Assembly: GCA_009733575.1 (NCBI GenBank)
Contig: ML769667.1
Coordinates: forward strand, 23,787-87,786
DNA: 64,000 nucleotides
DNA from: Gymnopus androsaceus JB14
Taxonomy: Eukaryota; Basidiomycota; Agaricomycetes; Agaricales; Omphalotaceae
Direction of reading: 5' to 3'
Part shown: positions 42,140 through 54,009 of the stretch, one piece after another
Layout of the letters: the number at the start of each line of letters is the position of its first letter
How positions within the stretch are numbered: the first letter of the stretch is position 1
Notes under the pieces: model-generated
Database searches by the model: none
Told to the model about the DNA's origin: nothing
Seen by the model: only the letters and a program-made list of their open reading frames with translations
Program-made: the position numbers and the translations under genes

Positions 42140-44250
42140 ACTTCTGTGTACACACAATGTGTTTTGCTAATTGCTTCCTTTCTTCAATGCGGTTATCTCT
42201 TTTTCTTTTCCCCTCATTCATTGGACATAAACAAAAGTTCCAGCTCAGAATCCGGGCCAGAATCAGGGGATGGAAAAAAGCCCTGCCAATGCTCTGTTTG
42301 CAAAGGATCTAACCAACCTGTTTTGAGATGGACCAGGCAGCACCATGCATTGAAAGGAAGACTGTAACAAAGCAGATCAACCAGCAAAACAGCAATGTTT
42401 TGCCTCTCCTCCCAGCACAGATCCCCTCTCTACTGGTCATGGTAATTCTGATTCTTCTAATTCTAATGTATGTGAACTTTTTATTCATTTAGTAAATATC
42501 TACTGAACAATTCAATTAACAGGCAACTGCTAGTGGATCCCAACTGAGGTCACCTCCCCCACAAGGAGCTTCTCAAGGATGTCCAGAACTGCCAACAAAA
42601 CCACAGCAGACTCCATAGCTCCCATTACCCATGTCGAATAATCGCCAGCCATCTCTGTTTGACATGGGAGATGGAACAAATGAAATCCCTCATTCCAGTT
42701 CTCCTCCTCAGGAACTACCTCCACATCCACCACCACAGGAAAACAACAAAGACAACGAAGATGATGAAGATGATGAAGATGATGAAAATGGTGATGAAGA
42801 AGAAGATGCTGTTGCTTGGCTCACGGCAGCTTTGCTGGACCAGATGCAGATGGAGGACAAGACTGTAGGAGATGGCGAAGGCATACAGAGTGTTGATGGG
42901 GAAAGGAGAGATGACAATGACCTACCTTACTCAAGCATAGATAGTGTGTGGCTTGGGTTGGGTTGGGTGTGTAAAATGTCAACCCGACCTGGACCTGGGG
43001 TGCAACCCAGACCCGGATAGCCGGGTCCGGGTTCCCGACCTTCAAAAGTCGGGTTTGAATCACATAATAATTATTTTGATTATAAGTGTAATCATTGCAC
43101 TAGATATATTGACTATGTGTTCAGTAATAGTTATACCATAGTTATGAGGATATCTTTAAGTACTATAAGCTAATTTTTAGGGTTAACAACATGACTTTGT
43201 CAAAAATTATCAAAAAAAAATGAGCTGAATGTCAAATTACAATGTATATTTCACATTCACACATATATTAGTACAGTTGCAGGCTTCTAACAGGCCTGCA
43301 CACTGTCACTGATGATAAGAACATTGTCAGTGACATCATGTTTTATATAAGTTCCAAATAATTGTTGCCAAGGCTCCTGGTGCATGATCTTTGAGCAACT
43401 AAGTTTTACAGACTAATCCTACATGGATTAAGTAATGAATTAAATACTGATAAACAACTTTCACTACAATGACATGGATAAGCACCCTTTGAGCACTTGA
43501 AACTGTGAACTGTCAATAATAAAAATATCCAGAAGACTGTTTGTTATTACTGAAACTAAAAAACTGTGAAAAAAGTGTGTATATTTTGTGCTGTAAGTAA
43601 CAGTATTTATTGGATTATAAGTGCTTCCGGGTTACCTGCTGGGTTTCGGGTTGGCAAACCTAGACCCGACCCGACCTGGCACAGCCACCCGGCCCGAAAA
43701 CCCGGCTCACCCGGCATACCCGAGCCACACACTAAGCATAGAGCATGTCCGTATCACTGAGCAATTCATTGAGCTCATTTACAATGCTACTTTGGACAAT
43801 GGTGGTCTTGATGAACATACCAAATGGCGCCTCCAAAATCCTATCAAAGAAGTAGCAGAAATAACTGATCCTCATATCAGGCTATCTATTGACATCTACC
43901 TCTCTGTCCCCAATGCTTCCGAAGCTACATACAACAAAGTTCGCAATGCAGTACTACAATGTTACCCCGATTCCAACATTCTATTGTATCATTCTGTTAA
44001 ACAGCACATTGCAGACCTCACTGGAATCATATCCATCTCACACACCATGTGTATCAACTCATGTCATGCATTCACTGGTCCATTTGAGGACTTCGAAACA
44101 TGTCACTTTTGCACCAAACCATGCTATGATCAGACTGTGCTTGCATGAACTGGAGAGAAGGTCCCCCCACTACTATGCTGCTCATGCTTGCCCTCTGAAT
44201 GCATCCACTATCAACAATCTGCATCCAATAAAATACCAGCTACCTTGTTA
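42140..44250 (+). pseudogene. Tnp2/CACTA transposase, N-terminal fragment split by a hAT MITE
   Basis: A first exon encodes SSSSESGPESGDGKKPCQCS and VCKGSNQPVLRWTRQHHALK, the zinc-binding N-terminus of Agaricomycete Tnp2-like transposases. The next frame (42631) has an acidic run (DDEDDENGDEEEDAVAWL), then DLPYSSI. The MITE 42942-43734 intervenes, and the frame resumes at 43735 as SIEHVRITEQFIELIYNATL. It goes on with LSIDIYLSVPNASEATYNKV and MCINSCHAFTGPFEDFETCH, FCTKPCYD. After LA a TGA interrupts, then TGEKVP, and homology ends near 44240. The catalytic Tnp2 core is absent. Confidence 0.75.
42942..43734. mobile_element. hAT-type MITE, 793 bp, inside the Tnp2 gene
   Basis: The ends are TAGTGTGTGGCTTGGGTTGG and, on the complement, TTAGTGTGTGGCTCGGGTAT. 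The exact 8-bp duplication AGCATAGA lies at 42934-42941 and 43735-43742. Removing the element and one duplication joins the Tnp2 codons as TCA-AGC-ATA-GAG-CAT in frame. GC-rich CCCGACC / GGGTCCGGGTT subterminal arrays resemble those of the full-length hAT at 53787. The AT-rich middle codes for nothing. Confidence 0.9.
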
Positions 44251-44535
44251 AACACAGGGTAGTCAACTTTCATTTTGGTTAAACATGTTAAACTTAGTTA
44301 AACACCTTCATACCATGTACAGTACAGATGTATCATAATAAGTATTTGTTTCACTGTTAAACAATGGTTGAACCCAGCAAAACCATTCAAATCAAAGCAA
44401 ATTATTCAAAAGCATTAAACAAGTTTAACAATGTTAAACGAGTTAAAACATGCTAAACAGTGCTATTACAAGATAAGAGATACAAAATCATGAAGTCAGA
44501 TAAACACATTAAACAATGTTAAACAGCGCTGGGGC
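44240..44535. repeat. GTTAAAC-rich array
   Basis: GTTAAAC or its complement recurs about nine times in 300 bp (for example 44249, 44278, 44287, 44296, 44520), in the pattern TGTTAAACA. It begins exactly where Tnp2 homology ends. It looks like the subterminal array of a transposon whose borders I cannot fix. Confidence 0.5.
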
Positions 44536-44639
44536 AAACCAAGAAATACACTATATTGTGAGGATACCTTGAAATCAGTGCGAGCGCGTTGAACAAGGTG
44601 AGGCACCAGTCAGCAAGTGTAGAATTAGCTGAAATAAAA

Positions 44640-45140
44640 TACTCACTGTCTTTTCACTCCCTCACGTAGCCAAACTCCCCCACATATTTTCTACAGCTTT
44701 GCCATTGTAACTCTTAGTCACCCACGAAGCCACAAAATTGTTCACACAGTCTTTGACATGACAATTCCGATGTCCCAACTGACTATCCTGCAATGAGTAG
44801 AGACTTGAAATCAAAGACGTTCACATACCAAAGATAATAGCTCTCCTTGCACGCATACCGGGTTAGGGTTTGTACAAAGTCGTTGCCACCTACGGTGTTA
44901 CCAAGTTGAATATTTGGAGAGGAATTGTTGGAGGTGTGCAGCTGCAGACTGCATTTGAGCATATGTTGCACAGTGGTTATTTGAAAGACTCACTGGGACA
45001 GAGGAAAATTTGAATGTCATGATAGTCAGAAAGAAAGGGACATTGTGGTGCGCTCTCGGTATATATATACTGTAACAATAAGGGCAGGGCCCCTCAAACT
45101 TGCCAAATCTGCCGCAACAACAAAACAATAAGGAGATGGT
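44640..45140 (-). pseudogene. Possible minus-strand gene remnant
   Basis: Minus-strand pieces NTVGGNDFVQTLTRYACKES and GHRNCHVKDCVNNFVASWV, KSYNGKAVENMWGSL read like protein. They are separated by an intron-like GTATGTG...TTGCAG, but the frames do not join cleanly. It lies divergent from the gene at 45451. There is no known domain. Confidence 0.25.
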
Positions 45141-45399
45141 CAAAGCTTGACTTAGCCAGACTCACCTTTTTGTGTCAGAATCAATCAGTGGAACTATCTC
45201 GGGTCTGAGTACAGGTTCATCGTTGAAAACATTGTCAAATACTGCGAATGAAGATGAAGATGTTAGAGTACAGTATAGATACATCATCGAAAGGAACTTA
45301 CCTTGAATAGTCCCAGCTTTGACCCTGCGCCACATTTGCAGCCTCCTTGAATAATATGGCTGGCCACACCCGGCTCAATTACGCTTGGGCCGACCAGAG

Positions 45400-45406
45400 T
45401 ATAAAA
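45400..45406 (+). promoter_or_regulatory. TATA box of the 45451 gene
   Basis: TATAAAA, 45 bp before the ATG, in a compact fungal core promoter. Confidence 0.55.
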
Positions 45407-45450
45407 TAAGCCCATCTCTTTGCCACTCCCTTCTCAAATTAACTTGAAAA

Positions 45451-46513
45451 ATGTTGTCACCCACTCATAAAAACAACCGTTCTTCCACCAAAACATCTCC
45501 TTGTGGCAAATCTTCGCCCTCAAAGTCGTCTCCCTATGACCTCCATCCTACCTACTCCACCCGGATTCCTTTGTTCTTCAACTGCAAGAGCAAATTGCAG
45601 AAGGGTCTGATGGGCATCATGATCACCTATTTGAAGGAGACCAATCGTTATCAGGCACTGGAGGACTTTGCAAAATGTGAAGATCCTACAAAGATGAGTT
45701 CCTACAAGCACATGGTTGCTGTGTGCATGGGTCAGACTCATCCAGCCAATTTCGCAAAACTGAGCATTTTTGTAAGTCTGTTATTCTACGTTAGCCACAC
45801 TGCTAACAGAATTTATTCAGTGTCATTGCAAACACAAAGCCTGCAGCAACCCCAGAGATTGCCCGGTGTTTCTCATGACCGATGCTGAGCAACAAGAGTG
45901 CTTTCAATGTTTCTGTCGATGGCTCATGTTGGTCAATGAGACCACCAAGTTGCGAGGCATGAAGAAGTGTATCTCCGTGTTCAAGGATCCCAATGGCAAC
46001 CTTCTTATACTCGACAGCGAGATTGACACTTTTTTGGCGGAAGTTACTCCCTCCTCCACTGGTTGCAAACGAAAGAGGAATACCACTGAGAATAGTACCC
46101 CTTTGAAGCAAAAGGTCTCGGATGGTCAATCTGTTGCTCTATTTCCCATCCTTCCCAGCGACAATGAGGACACTCCGACCACCATTCCCTTGAAGCCACA
46201 GAGATTCTCGAGTGGACGAGCCATTGCACCTTTCCCTGTCCCCCCGAGCGATGATGACAATGAGATCGAGATTGTCAAGGGTCCTAGTCCCACTAAACAC
46301 GCTCGACAAGAATCTCCTGCACCTGTTGCAGGACCATCTTCACTCTCGATGGCCTCTTCCACAAAACCTGGCGATACTAACTCAAGATGGTTTGGTTTTT
46401 TGGCTAAAACATGCAATGAATTGGAGGAAGCTGTGAGCGGTGGAGGGATGCAAGACGCTATCCTTGGGCCGAAGCTATGGGCATTGGCAGAGACAATATA
46501 TATTAACTGCTGA
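45451..46513 (+). CDS. Hypothetical protein with a Cys/His cluster
   Basis: Two exons (45451-45771 and 45821-46513) join through a consensus GTAAGT...TTCAG intron into 337 residues, and the frame is intact. The N-terminus is Ser/Lys-rich and low-complexity. The middle has TRIPLFFNCKSKLQKGLMG and the cluster CHCKHKACSNPRDC, which could bind zinc, then ECFQCFCRWLMLVNETTK. The C-terminal half is Ser/Pro/acidic and disordered, closing with WFGFLAKTCNELEEAVSGG. I recognise no family. It is followed in the same direction by the 46705 and 47787 genes, so the three may form a cluster next to the KDZ element. Confidence 0.55.
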
Positions 46514-46704
46514 ATTTCGTTTTTTATGTTTAACTTTTCTGTAAATCCGTAGTACAATTAGAACAATGACTCTCTTGGCTAGCCTGTGCTTTGACCTTCC
46601 GCCAACAAAGAGCCCAGACAATACGAAACGCAATTCAGCTTGGACCACACACAAAAGAAGATGTATTAAAACTCACCATACGATAGATCGACTCATTCCA
46701 ACCC

Positions 46705-47169
46705 ATGTCCTCTCCTCAGCCACCTCGCTGTTCTCTACAATTGAAATGCAAGCTCAAAATAGAGAGCCCTTCAAAAGCTTCAAAGCATATGAAGCATCCA
46801 GATTGTCCCAAGGCTTCTGAGCACCTGCCTAGCAAAAGAACTGCGCCCAAATCAAACAACTCGCAGTCCCGGAGGATCCCATCTTCCAGGCTCATATCTC
46901 CTTCCAACTCAGGACCATCTAATGAATCAGGTGCTTCCAATGCAGGTCTGTGCCGCTGCACTTTGCACGACCAACAGGAGGCGTTGATAGAGGCGTGTAA
47001 TCGTCTTGCCATCCTTTGTGAGCAAGAGGAGTTGGACTGGTCTCTCTTGTTCACTATGCAGGGCCTGTACAGACCTGTAAAGCGTAGAGTAGAGGCATGG
47101 GAGGTAGAGCCCACTCCCAGCAGCATAGTAGGAGGTCAGGCCGTATTCGAGGGCAACAGAGACAGATGA
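46705..47169 (+). CDS. Hypothetical 154-residue protein
   Basis: An intron-free frame: a basic, Ser/Pro-rich first half, then GLCRCTLHDQQEALIEACNR, LAILCEQEELDWSLLFTMQG and LYRPVKRRVEAWEVEP. The second half is compact and helical; the first is disordered. An overlapping frame at 46566-46820 is probably not coding. An upstream exon could extend the N-terminus. No known family. Confidence 0.4.
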   Translation: MSSPQPPRCSLQLKCKLKIESPSKASKHMKHPDCPKASEHLPSKRTAPKSNNSQSRRIPSSRLISPSNSGPSNESGASNAGLCRCTLHDQQEALIEACNRLAILCEQEELDWSLLFTMQGLYRPVKRRVEAWEVEPTPSSIVGGQAVFEGNRDR

Positions 47170-47786
47170 TCTGATTAGACTAGTTTTAGTGGTTGTGTTG
47201 GAGGCAAATGTATATCGTACTTACTGTAGGCCTGGTGCCAGATTCTCATGTAATTCATGGTCTTGAGGACTGGAATTCATCTTCAATCTCCTAGATGTGC
47301 CATGTCAGTCTCATTTTTTCCTCATTAGACTCACGGCACGTACCGTCGGCATTTCACCAGCAAAGTAATGGCTAGAAAAAAGAAGTACAGCAGAAGCTGC
47401 ATTACTACGGCTTGAGTCATAGTAAAAGAGATCCACTTGCATGGATCTCAGTGGAAGGGGACATTGTGTTAGGAGGAAGGAAGGAAGGAACCAAATAAGC
47501 GCTGGAGGCACCTCGGCTCTTGGCATTACTAAGCGGCCAATTCTTCAATTTTCTTCGGTGCCTCTTCTTACTTACGCTCCGTATCCTACCATCCTATCCA
47601 TTCTGCTCTATCTTAACAATCCCTGTCTCTCAATCATTTCTTGTGATTGATCACTCTTTGACTTCTGTCATTGAGCCCCAGTTTCTAACAGTTGAATGTA
47701 CCTCTTGAAGATTCACGACATGAGGTACATCCTTTCGCAACATTCCAGGTTGGATGTCGCTGAATTCACTATCTTTCAGCCTACCA

Positions 47787-50017
47787 ATGACAAAAGAGAG
47801 TCTCCTCAAAAACAAGAAAACCCGTGAAGATGGTCTGTACAGTGCTTGCTTATCTTTCTGTTTGTTTTGCTAACTTTTGACAACCAGGCCAAAGCTCGTC
47901 AACGTGTAAGCTGCGAATTCAATATCTACTATTTGAACTAACCTTTGCCTTCTAGTTGTCCTACCATCCGATGTGGAAGAACTCCCTGCCAGCATACTCC
48001 GTCTTCATACCAAATTTTTCAACAACCTGTCTTTCATGGATGGACTCTGTGGATCCTTCCTTCCTGTGACCAAAGAGTACATTATGTCCCCTAATTCTGA
48101 TTACATTCCTTCGCCGCCACTGGGCTCTACGCGGAACTTGTACTGTCAATCCGATGCCTGTTATGGAGATGATGATCCAATTTGTTGGCCTCAGCCATTC
48201 AATATGAATTATCCCTGGTACAGTGCCATCACAAGGAAGCCTAAAAGTCTTACTTCCTTGGCCACTTTCATTATGGGATTGATCCATGCAAAAGTGATAT
48301 CAAATACACTGTTGAAGGATTACAGCGTAAGGAGGGAGTGGTGAGGAATGAGCTTACCACCAAGTTAGAATCTCGAATTGAAGCTCTCAAACGTCGGTCG
48401 TTGTCCTGGCATCAGACCAATCGAGACAATTTCAGGCATAAGTTTGTCAAAGAGCATATGGACACTATTGATCTATGCCTCACTTGTCTGAAAAATGTAT
48501 CCGCGTTGATCAGAGCTCAGCAACTTGCACTCACCGAACTCCAGCAAGGTTTCCTGACAGTGCAGGCTGTTTTGGATTATACTGACTATGAGACTCGTGT
48601 TATCACCTCTGATGTACCTCTCTCATTTCAAAGCAACAAGATCGGAGCTTTTGTTTGGAACAACAGGGATGCTTGCACACTTTTCAATGCTGGACTTCCC
48701 GTGTTTTTCATACACGCTTGGAATGAATTTGACCACCAGTTGTCAAAAACTATACCTCCTTGCTGCAGCCAAAACTACCTGAAGTTCCGATGGGGCCAGC
48801 TGACCCTCCTTACCACACTATAACAATGGGTCAGGCCGGTTCCGATGACAAGTTTAGTGCACTTTGTCAAGCCTCGATCCAGTGTTTCAACACTATCTCT
48901 CCTTTCCAAAACCTTCATATTCCAGGTGCTTATGCCTCGTCTTATCAACTTGGTAACGGGCGTATTATGGCTCCAGCATTGTCTCCCTCTAGTCATATCC
49001 AGCCTTCTTCACAACTTTCTTCGCCTCACCATGGTCAGCAACAGAGCCATTCCCAACGCAGTCAAAACCCAAGAAAACCAAGAAAACCCAACACGAACTG
49101 TGAGTTCTTGTATTTCAATGTCTTGACTTCTGTCTAATCTTCTTCAACAGATAGCTCCCACTGTTCAGCGCGATACTTTTGCCGACTTACCTCCAGACAA
49201 TCCCCTAGTCCCGCCTGCCATCAGCGCCTGGGAAGATGCCAACAAGACCATTAACCAAAATGGTGTATTGCCAGGCAAAAGGTCATCCGCTGTTCCCAAT
49301 CCTGGTCTTTTCTTCAGTCTTCAACATCTCGATCGGCAGTCACCGTATCTCTCCATGTGGCAGCATTTTAGAGCCCCATGGCTTGCTGCCTTGGAATCCG
49401 GTCGCTCTCCTCTCACAGTCGAACTTTGGCGCAAGATTCTTGCCTATGCATATCTTCAGCCAATTGAAGCAGGGCAGGTCATTTCTCCCAAAATGCAGGT
49501 CACCGTTGAGGCTAAAAAGCTTGTCTGCGATGTTATTCTTTTCTACGATTCGCGTATGACCCTTACGCCAGCATCTTCCACATCAGCCTTTGATCCAGCC
49601 ACTGCTTGCAAGTTAATTTGCGAGTTGTGTATGATCAATTTTTGCTCTGAAGTTCTCTACGTTGATCAAGTGCTTGATACCAGCCAGCCTGTACCACAAT
49701 GAACTTTGACCATGGCAGAGCTTGACACTGCGTGCGCTCAGCATCAACGCAATCACATAACCCTGATCAACGGCATGTTCTCCTACAGTAGCCTCCTCCC
49801 TCATGAGGACTACAATTTTGGTATAGCTGCAGCTGACTGGAATGACCGTTATAATGTGCTCAAACACTTTTGGAATTTGCTCAATACGTGGCCTTTACAG
49901 AAACCAGCAATATGGCGATGTGGAATTGATATGGATCTCAGTCACAAACAGTTTGAACTCAATGAAGGGGCACAATGGGAAAGAAAACTTGTAGAGATTT
50001 ATGTTCACAGTTTTTAG
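47787..50017 (+). CDS. Member of an expanded Agaricomycete hypothetical protein family, with an in-frame TGA
   Basis: Coding blocks in order are: EELPASILRLHTKFFNNLSF, MDGLCGSFLPVTKEYI (about 47975); ELTTKLESRIEALKRRSLSW, LCLTCLKNVSALIRAQQLAL (48340-48540); NKIGAFVWNNRDACTLFNAG, LPVFFIHAW (48640-48720); LPEVPMGPADPPYHTI and a Ser/Pro/Gln-rich linker (48770-49090); PDNPLVPPAISAWEDANKTI; LFFSLQHLDRQSPYLSMWQH to SQPVPQ (49300-49699). A TGA at 49700 follows, then the same frame continues AELDTACAQHQRNHITLING to VEIYVHSF (50017). From memory of mushroom proteomes, the GAFVWN...AGLPVF and WRKIL...Y blocks occur in a large family of unknown function. Exon borders upstream of 49150 are approximate, and the start is uncertain. 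Confidence 0.5.
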
Positions 50018-50520
50018 TGTGTTGAAATATGCTCCTTTGCTACCGCACAGATTAGATACTGCTTGAATTGATTTGTTTACTTTTGGTATTTGCTATGTAC
50101 CACTATCTCTATATCAACATATCATGCCAGATTTGTGTATAGTCTAAATTGTATATAGTCTGAATGAATGAAGTATGAAAAAGTACACTTTGACTGTCGG
50201 AAATTGGACCAGTTTCTAATTTTGCAATTTAGCTCCAAAATTGTATATAGTCTGAATGAATGAAGTACGAAAAAGTACGCTTTGGCCGTTGGAAATCAGA
50301 CCAGTTTCTAATTTGCGATTTAGCTCCCACTTGACAAAAAAAAACATATATACCTAAGCTGTAAAGATACTTATAGATACGATAAAAAAGTGGTGTACAA
50401 TTCAATGTTAGTATATCAAGTAAATGCAGCTGCAGCAAAACTATCCATAGTTGCAACCAAGTTGGCAAGATATATTCTATCTTTCTCAACTACTTCACTG
50501 CATTGTCTGCTTATGACATT
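50018..50520. other. Intergenic stretch with a short duplicated unit
   Basis: About 100 bp (TTGTATATAGTCTGAATGAA, TGAAGTATGAAAAAGTACAC, GACCAGTTTCTAATTT) occurs twice in tandem at about 50145-50330. No gene. Confidence 0.6.
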
Positions 50521-53500
50521 GGCTAAGATCTTCCCCTCCGGCACCTCCTCCAGCAGCTCTTCACCACAAGATTGCACTGATCGTGTAGCCGTTTGTACAA
50601 GGCAGCTTGGCATTGAGCATAGGCAACATGGCCACTGGACCAAGCATGCCCGTCTTGGCCAGTAACCGGACGTGCAGCCGAGTTAGACCAAGCTGTTTCC
50701 ATAGCTTGACAGGCACAACGATAGTTGAATAACTCAACATGTATAGTTTTGCGCACTTCATGCCAGCGTTCATCCTCTGCTTTCTTGTGGAAATAGTCAA
50801 TTTGGTCACCTACTCAAAAGATTAGATGCAAAAATGTATTGTAGGCAATACTAAACACACATTCTTCCTCAACTCAGAGAGATTTTGGCCCTGCCCACTC
50901 ACACCAAACATCAGTCACTTTGTCCAGATCCAGCCATTGGCCTTGATTTCCCATTCCTTGCCCTTGTTGTTATCACAGCGGTGAGCAACGTCTGAATGTA
51001 GATCAATTAAGTACAAGTAAAACAGAAGTGAGTCATACTTCTTTTCCAACAGGTGCCCTGTGTACCAGCCACCAGTGGTGCATCTACTTCCACTTTGTCA
51101 CCCCTGTCCGTGCTTTCACCCTCAGGGTCTTCATCTTCTTCCTCGTCCTCTGCAAGCATTGTGTAAAGGGCACCATCAGTTTCATGCAAATCACCAAGCG
51201 CTTGCAGTCACACAGTAGAATGTTGATATGTATCATAAACTGTCATGGGGGGGAGTTCATTGGCCTAAGCAGCTCCAAGATCTAGCAAAGCCTTACGGAC
51301 TCTGTTGTAGTTGTTGATACAGCAGTCCCGCTCCACCACGATTCTCTGCAGTTTTAACTGGGACCGAGTATTAGCATTTGTTCCCTGCTCCTGCTTCTTT
51401 CAGTCATGAGTGATTGAGTAGCTCTTGGCAGCATTCTGAATGGACTGGATACAGTCGTAGAGTTCACCTTCACGCATCTTGCTCTCAAGAGCTGCGAGAT
51501 GTTCAAGGTCATGAGCTTGATGTTGGGAGGGGGTCATACCAGAGGGTAGAAGGAGGTCATCGTTTTCAGGATTGATGGTGTCGTTGGTCAGTATTTTGTC
51601 AATAGATGGGATGATGGACTTCTGAGCCTTCCAGTATTCTGTGATGTGTTCCGTAAGAGTTTTGCGTTGTTTCGCAATATCCTTCTTAACAGTTTCGGTT
51701 TGATTCAGAGTGAGTTGACCACGAATTAATAGAGAATATGTTAGCATTGAAGCATACATAATGAACTTGATCGCATACTGTAGATGCTGAAGAGCTAAAC
51801 CCTGTTGAATCATGAGCAGCTCCAAATTTTCTGTGTCCTCGTCATCCTCATCTGGAACCGCAGTTGCGTTGTTGACTAAAAAATGCTGATAGACCTGTTC
51901 CTGCAAAGGTACTGTGATAGCTAGTGTTAGATACAAAAGCCTCACAGCGAACAAATTCACATACCTTTTGACTTGTGCTGATATATCCCTTTGATGATCC
52001 CATTCTCATAATGCTCCGCTCTCTGGGCCTTCTCCTCCCATGAAGAAACCTTGTCACAATAGGAGAGACATGCCGAGAGAAATGATCTGTGCTTTCAATT
52101 TGAAAGCAAAACCACATCCTTGTAGACCTTTAAAAACAATTGGGGCATTTTGATGTTCTTGCGGAAATTGTTGTAGGTGTAATGATCGGTGAGGACCTCC
52201 ATACAATGACCAGCATTCATCTGTCTGACGGAGCCTCCGAGTTGGTTCAGTTCTACCCATTGCTGTTCAACTGACTCGCCGTGCTTGTGAGCTGCACCGG
52301 GTATATACGCTGAGTTGAACTTGTATATGCAGTCCTTCAGATGATCCAGGATATGTAGTGCCGGGATCATTGGACGTAAGATATTGATGAGGTCGACTAG
52401 ATGATGCCAGTCTTCATTGCTCCAGAATTGTTTATGCAGATTCATGCAGTATTGGCAGTTACAGTTGTAGGAGAAGAGGAAATTGCATGCGCCCAGATGA
52501 CCATGAGGGTGTTTAGCTTCAGTGCATAATCAGAGAACTTGAAACTGGTGATGATCAATCAGTGCAATGAGTGAAAAGATCGAAAGAACTCCTTACCCTT
52601 CTCCTCTCTCTAGGTTCATAGAGGAACAGATAATACAATGATTACACGAAACATTCACCACTCCAGAATGGCGCATGTTTTTAAATTTTTTCTTGTTCTG
52701 ATTATTTACAATTTTGAGATAATTACAAGTTGATTTCTGTAAGAGAAGGTCAGCCGCAGTTGTACAGCAGCATTCAAGATGCACCTCATTGTCATCGGCA
52801 GTCTTGTTCAAGTAAGCTTTGACCTTTTTCTGATCCGGAAAATACCCAATATCGTTGTTGGTGATGAGTGAGATATCGTCAGGGTCTGTATTCTTCATAT
52901 ACTGGCCAAGGTGAAAATTGCTGTCCATGGTCTTTGAATCTTGATTCAGATGTCTATGGGTTCTGCATTAGTGTGCAAGTTACCGATACTGTAACATGAC
53001 CTACTTGAGCTCCAGAGGTGTCTTCTCCCATCCTTTCTCCATGTTGAACCCATCTTCAGGGCACGCTATGCAATATTGCACAATCGATCCCAGGGTCCAA
53101 TGAGGAAATGAAGCAGACAAGTTGTGTGCTTGCCCACTCTGTCTATCAAGTCGCAGTTTGCACCAAATACGAGTCACCAACAAGAATTGAGCTTGAGGAT
53201 CCTATTGAAGAGTCAGATGTGCTTCGACGGGCATAAAAAATACTTACCGCAACTCCTTGAGTGAAGAACCTGTCTGAAAGGGTGCACAGGGCACGGATGT
53301 AGTTGTAAGAAGACTTTTTAGAGGCTAAATTGTGCTTTGAGAAGGCGTCCATGACTTTGAACATCATGATTGTTCTGGGCAATGTCATGGACCCAGGGAA
53401 CAATCGAACAGCTATCAGCTGCTGAACACGGTTGGGATCCCCATTGCAGCCGCAATAACGAATGCGAGTGCCATCATCTGGAAAACTACCTAAAGCCCAG

Positions 53501-53975
53501 GCAAGTCCAGGTGTGCCTGGTCACTCTCAGGGATGCCCAGGAATTTGGCCAATTCCTAGGCAACACTAGGCAACCCAAGCACCTCAGGTAGCCCAGGATT
53601 TCAGCCAAATTCTAGGGATCCTTGAGTATCTCTGAAGTTAATCAGGAATAGCCTCAAGCAAGCCCAAAGACCTTCAGGATTTGGCTAAAATTTTAGGCTG
53701 CCCAGGTTGCTTGGGCTGCCTGGGAAATGGGCAAATTCCTGGGGATCCTGGGAAGCTCTGGGAAGCCCTGGGACAGCTGTGGGGAGTAGTGATGTTACCG
53801 AGTTGACCGGGTTTTTTTGGGTTCCAGGTCGGGCAGCTGGTCCGGGACCGGGATGGGTGAAGCTTCATCAAACCTGACACCCGACTAACAACCCAACTCT
53901 CAAAAAGCACTGGAACGAGCCACCCTTCAATTTGCTTCTGTATTATTAACCACTATACAGCTCATGTTTCGTAGG

Positions 53976-53984
53976 TATAAAATA
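53976..53984 (+). promoter_or_regulatory. TATA box of the hAT transposase gene
   Basis: TATAAAATA about 26 bp before the ATG at 54010, directly after the GC-rich end. Confidence 0.55.
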
Positions 53985-54009
53985 AAGTTACTCATATTTT
54001 TTCTCCCAA

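Noticed and set aside
42708..42917. Ser-rich minus frame in the Tnp2 region
   Set aside because: It is the complement of the GATGATGAA acidic repeat on the plus strand, which belongs to the Tnp2 frame.
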